Of a DNA stretch of 50,746 nt, positions 46,957-50,746 are shown piece after piece (the first letter of the stretch is position 1; every line of letters begins with the position of its first letter). A program made the translations under genes and the position numbers. The notes below the pieces were generated by a model. That model saw nothing but the letters and a program-made list of their open reading frames with translations. It was not told where the DNA came from and made no database searches. Source of the stretch: Streptomyces albospinus (lineage in GTDB: Bacteria; Actinomycetota; Actinomycetes; Streptomycetales; Streptomycetaceae); NCBI RefSeq assembly GCF_014648695.1, contig NZ_BMRP01000012.1, forward strand, positions 153,442-204,187. Direction: 5' to 3'.

Positions 46957-48714
46957 TCACGCCTCCTTCGTCTGGGTGGGGGCGGTGCGACGACGGCGCA
47001 GCGGCGGCTTGGCGCCCAGGCGCTTGGGATCGAGGCCGGACCAGGAATGTCCCTCGGAGAAGAACTTCCGGCGGGCCAGCAGCGTCATCAGCGGCTTGGT
47101 GAAGAGGAAGACCACGACGACGTCGAGCAGGGTGGTCAGGCCGAGCGTGAACGCGAAGCCCTGCACCTTGCCGACGGTGACGATGAACAGCACCGCGGCG
47201 GCCAGGAACGACACGAAGTCGGAGACCAGGATGGTCCGGCGGGCCCGCGGCCAGCCGCGCTCGACGGCCGGGCGCAGCGTGCGGCCCTCACGGATCTCGT
47301 CCCGGATGCGTTCGAAGTAGACGATGAACGAGTCGGCGGTGATACCGATCGCCACGATGGCGCCGCAGACCGCCGGGAGGTTCAGCGCGAACCCGATGGC
47401 CGGACCCAGCAGCGTCATGATCGCGTACGTCAGGATCGCCGAGACGAGCAGGCTCGCCAGCGCCACCAGCGCCAGCCCCCGGTAGTAGGCGACCAGGTAG
47501 ACGACGACCAGCGCGAGGCCGATGGCACCGGCGACCAGACCGGCGTGCAGCTGCTCGCCGCCGAGCGCCGCGGTGACCGTGGTCTCGTCGTCGATCTTGA
47601 AGGACAGCGGCAGCGCACCGTACGAGAGCATGTTGCCCAGGTCCTGCGCCGACTGCTGGGTGAAACCGCCGGAGATCGTGGCGTTGCCGCCGTTGAGCCG
47701 CTCGCTGACGCGCGGGTCGGAGACCACCGCACCGTCCAGCACGATCGCGAACTGGTTCTGCGGCGGCGTCTTGGTGGCGAGCTTGCCGGTGATGTCCGCG
47801 AACTTCTTGCCGCCGCCGGAGGTGAAGTCCATCTGGACGATCCAGCCCTGGCCCTGCTGGCTGTCGAAGACCGCCTTGGCGTCCTTGACGTCCGTGCCCT
47901 CGACGCCGACCGGGCCGAGCACGTACTTCTGCGAACCGTCGTCCTTGCAGGCCACGACCGGGTCGGACGGCTTGGCGTTGGCGGCCTGCTCACCGGCGGT
48001 GGCCCGGCTCTGCTTCGTGGAGCAGTCCAGCGCACCGAGCTGCTTCTGGAGGGCCGGCGGGATGTCCGCGCCACCGGGGGCGGGCGGCGTCGGCTGGGCG
48101 GAGGGCTTGGTCGACCCGGAGGCGGACGGCGGCGCGGACGGCTTCTTCAGGGCGTCCGTGACGGCGCGGCCCTGGGCCGTGGAGCTCGCACTGGGCGACG
48201 GCGAGGCGCTCTTGCCGCTGTCCTTGCCGGTGGCCTGCTCGCCGCTGCCCTTGCCGTTCTTGCCGCTCTGGGAGGGGCTGGGCTTGGGCTCCGGGGTCTT
48301 GGTGCCGGCGGTGGTGGTCAGCACCGGCCGGAACGCGAGCTGAGCAGTGGTGCCGACCTGCTGGCGGGCCTGCTTCGCGTCCGTCCCCTTGGGGATGTTC
48401 ACGATGATGTGGTCGCTGCCCTGCTTCTGGACCTCGGCCTCGGTCACACCGAGACCGTTGACCCGCCGCTCCATGATGCTCACGGCGGTGTTCATGTTGG
48501 TCTCGTTGATCGCGTTGGGCTTGCCCGGCTGGTTCTGCGCCGCCAGCGTGAAGCTGGTGCCGCCCGCCAGGTCGATGCCCAGTCGGGGGGTCAGCGTGCC
48601 GGTGGAGAACATGCCTCCGACCAGCGCCGCCATCGCGATCAGGACCAGGATCAGGGTGCGCCCTGGATGCCCCTGGTTAGCGGGCGCCCTGCGGCCCTTC
48701 TTCGGTGCTGCCAC
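46957..48714 (-). CDS. secD: Protein translocase subunit SecD
   Basis: SecD pairs with SecF. The 585-residue protein has an N-terminal helix (about 20-38), LGIDLAGGTSF, the extracytoplasmic P1 region, and five C-terminal helices with the AIGITADSFIVYFERIRDEI motif. P1 carries a low-complexity Pro/Ser/Lys/Gly insert (about 137-218) followed by a Cys-containing segment, making the domain unusually long. The GTG at 48714 follows GGGAGAAACG. It is coupled to secF by a 1-bp gap. Confidence 0.96.
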   Translation of the reverse strand: MAAPKKGRRAPANQGHPGRTLILVLIAMAALVGGMFSTGTLTPRLGIDLAGGTSFTLAAQNQPGKPNAINETNMNTAVSIMERRVNGLGVTEAEVQKQGSDHIIVNIPKGTDAKQARQQVGTTAQLAFRPVLTTTAGTKTPEPKPSPSQSGKNGKGSGEQATGKDSGKSASPSPSASSTAQGRAVTDALKKPSAPPSASGSTKPSAQPTPPAPGGADIPPALQKQLGALDCSTKQSRATAGEQAANAKPSDPVVACKDDGSQKYVLGPVGVEGTDVKDAKAVFDSQQGQGWIVQMDFTSGGGKKFADITGKLATKTPPQNQFAIVLDGAVVSDPRVSERLNGGNATISGGFTQQSAQDLGNMLSYGALPLSFKIDDETTVTAALGGEQLHAGLVAGAIGLALVVVYLVAYYRGLALVALASLLVSAILTYAIMTLLGPAIGFALNLPAVCGAIVAIGITADSFIVYFERIRDEIREGRTLRPAVERGWPRARRTILVSDFVSFLAAAVLFIVTVGKVQGFAFTLGLTTLLDVVVVFLFTKPLMTLLARRKFFSEGHSWSGLDPKRLGAKPPLRRRRTAPTQTKEA

Positions 48715-48813
48715 CTTGTCGTTTCTCCCTGTCCAACCCCTCGGCCTGGGATGTCTGCCGAGCGGCCACGAAGTCTTGTGGGGACCTGCCCCCCGCCGGA
48801 GCCTAGACCGTCG

Positions 48814-48856
48814 GGGAACCGCGGTGCCGCCGATCGGGGGGCGTGCCGCGGTTCCC
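48814..48856 (-). terminator. yajC terminator
   Basis: GGGAACCGCGG (48814-48824) pairs perfectly with CCGCGGTTCCC (48846-48856) about 10 bp past the yajC stop; the 21-nt loop can form a smaller inner stem. Confidence 0.7.
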
Positions 48857-48866
48857 GGAGAACGGA

Positions 48867-49427
48867 CTACTTCGCGTCGGCGCCGCCGGCCTTCTTGTCT
48901 TCCTTGGCGGTGTCGGCCTCGGCCTTGGCGGGCTCCTCGGCCTTGGCGGCCTTGTCGGCCTTGTCCGCCGTGTCCTCGTCGGCCTTCGCGGCCTCGTCGG
49001 CGGCGGGCTTGGCCTCGGCCTCGGTCTTGCCCAGGTCGATCTTCTCGGCCTTGTCACCCTTTTCGGTGGCCTCATCGGCACCGGCACCGGTCAGCGACGA
49101 GACGTCGTCCGGCACGACCGGCTGCCCGTCTCCGACGATCGGGTCGGCACCGTCCAGAATGCGGTTGTACTCCTCATCCGCGAGCACCGCGCCGATGGCG
49201 TTCTTGGCATAGATGGCGTGCACGCCGGGGGCGACCTCCAGGAGGACGGTTTCCTCGTGGATTTCCTTGACGGTGGCGTACATGCCGCCGATCGTCCGGA
49301 CGCCGGTGCCGGGCTGCATTTCATCGCGCATCTGCTGGGCCGCCTGCTGCTTCTTCTTGGCGGACCGCGTCATCAGGAACATGGCCCCGATGAGGACGAT
49401 GAACGGGAGGAGAGTCACGATACTCAC
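48867..49427 (-). CDS. yajC: Preprotein translocase subunit YajC
   Basis: YajC is a small membrane partner of SecDF. The 186-residue protein has its single helix at about 3-20 (IVTLLPFIVLIGAMFLM), then the conserved cytoplasmic domain (GTGVRTIGGMYATVKEI, ETVLLEVAPG). A long Ala/Lys/Glu/Asp-rich tail (about 110-186) follows. The GTG at 49427 gives the short leader expected of YajC; a longer frame upstream adds 26 residues without a good site. It lies between ruvB and secD on the same strand. Confidence 0.93.
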   Translation of the reverse strand: MSIVTLLPFIVLIGAMFLMTRSAKKKQQAAQQMRDEMQPGTGVRTIGGMYATVKEIHEETVLLEVAPGVHAIYAKNAIGAVLADEEYNRILDGADPIVGDGQPVVPDDVSSLTGAGADEATEKGDKAEKIDLGKTEAEAKPAADEAAKADEDTADKADKAAKAEEPAKAEADTAKEDKKAGGADAK

Positions 49428-49588
49428 GGGACGGAAATCCTTCGCACGACCGCTGCTCCGCGGTCTCATATACGGGGGTGGATACACCGCCCATACGGAC
49501 GGCATCGGCGGAGTCTAAGCGAGTCTCCACCAGTGGAACAACGCCCAGCATCGCACCGCAGTTCCTCACCGGGCGAGTCTCCGCGCCG

Positions 49589-50680
<1,092 letters not shown>

Positions 50681-50746
50681 TGCGGATTGCCTCGCGGGGT
50701 CGGGGCGGCCGGGCCGCCTGCGTGGTCGTACGGTCGGGGGCGCGTG

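Noticed and set aside
50681..50746. C-terminal end of ruvA at the window edge
   Set aside because: No stop codon or RuvA motif can be read in any minus-strand frame of this 66-bp piece, so a call is unsupported.

Overview
The window is from a high-GC actinomycete, almost certainly a Streptomyces. It carries bldD, actinobacterial integration host factor, a pyrR-to-pyrF pyrimidine operon, an aro cluster, and a relA/apt/secF/secD/yajC/ruvB block, in the order I recall for the core chromosome of that genus. GTG and TTG starts are common, third codon positions are strongly G/C, and many cistrons overlap as ATGA or GTGA. Most genes lie on the minus strand.

Layout. 1-4.2 kb: metK, coaBC, rpoZ, gmk and mihF. 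4.4-14.5 kb: the pyrimidine operon, read leftward as pyrR-pyrB-pyrC-(membrane protein)-carA-carB-pyrD-pyrF; it encodes the whole UMP pathway except orotate phosphoribosyltransferase. A 12-nt match to the PyrR RNA-binding loop lies just before the pyrR ribosome binding site. 14.7 kb: bldD, divergent from pyrR, with two adjacent BldD boxes over its own promoter. 15.4-18.5 kb: nusB, efp, an M24 peptidase homologue with an altered metal site, and a proline-rich P-loop kinase-like protein. 18.8-23.0 kb: aroQ, aroB, aroK, aroC, aroE. 23.0-28.9 kb: mltG, ruvX, alaS and two small membrane proteins. 29.0-31.3 kb: a plus-strand STAND ATPase with TPR-like repeats, carrying an in-frame palindromic repeat. 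31.3-32.8 kb: rpsD and a divergent DUF2470 protein, separated by an iron-box sequence. 32.9-37.2 kb: rarA, a vitamin K epoxide reductase homologue, hisS and a metallo-beta-lactamase-fold hydrolase. 37.4-39.7 kb: a membrane-anchored cyclophilin and a DUF349 coiled-coil protein with a structured leader (plus strand). 39.7-42.5 kb: a three-gene accessory module of Ser/Thr kinase-TPR, EACC1-like small protein and caspase-TPR. 42.6-50.7 kb: relA, apt, secF, secD, yajC, ruvB.

The most interesting element is the kinase/EACC1/caspase module. It sits among housekeeping genes, starts 19 bp after relA on the same strand, has overlapping cistrons, and looks like a regulated proteolytic conflict or cell-death system. 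No tRNA, rRNA, CRISPR array or insertion sequence was recognised. No intergenic stretch exceeds about 285 bp.
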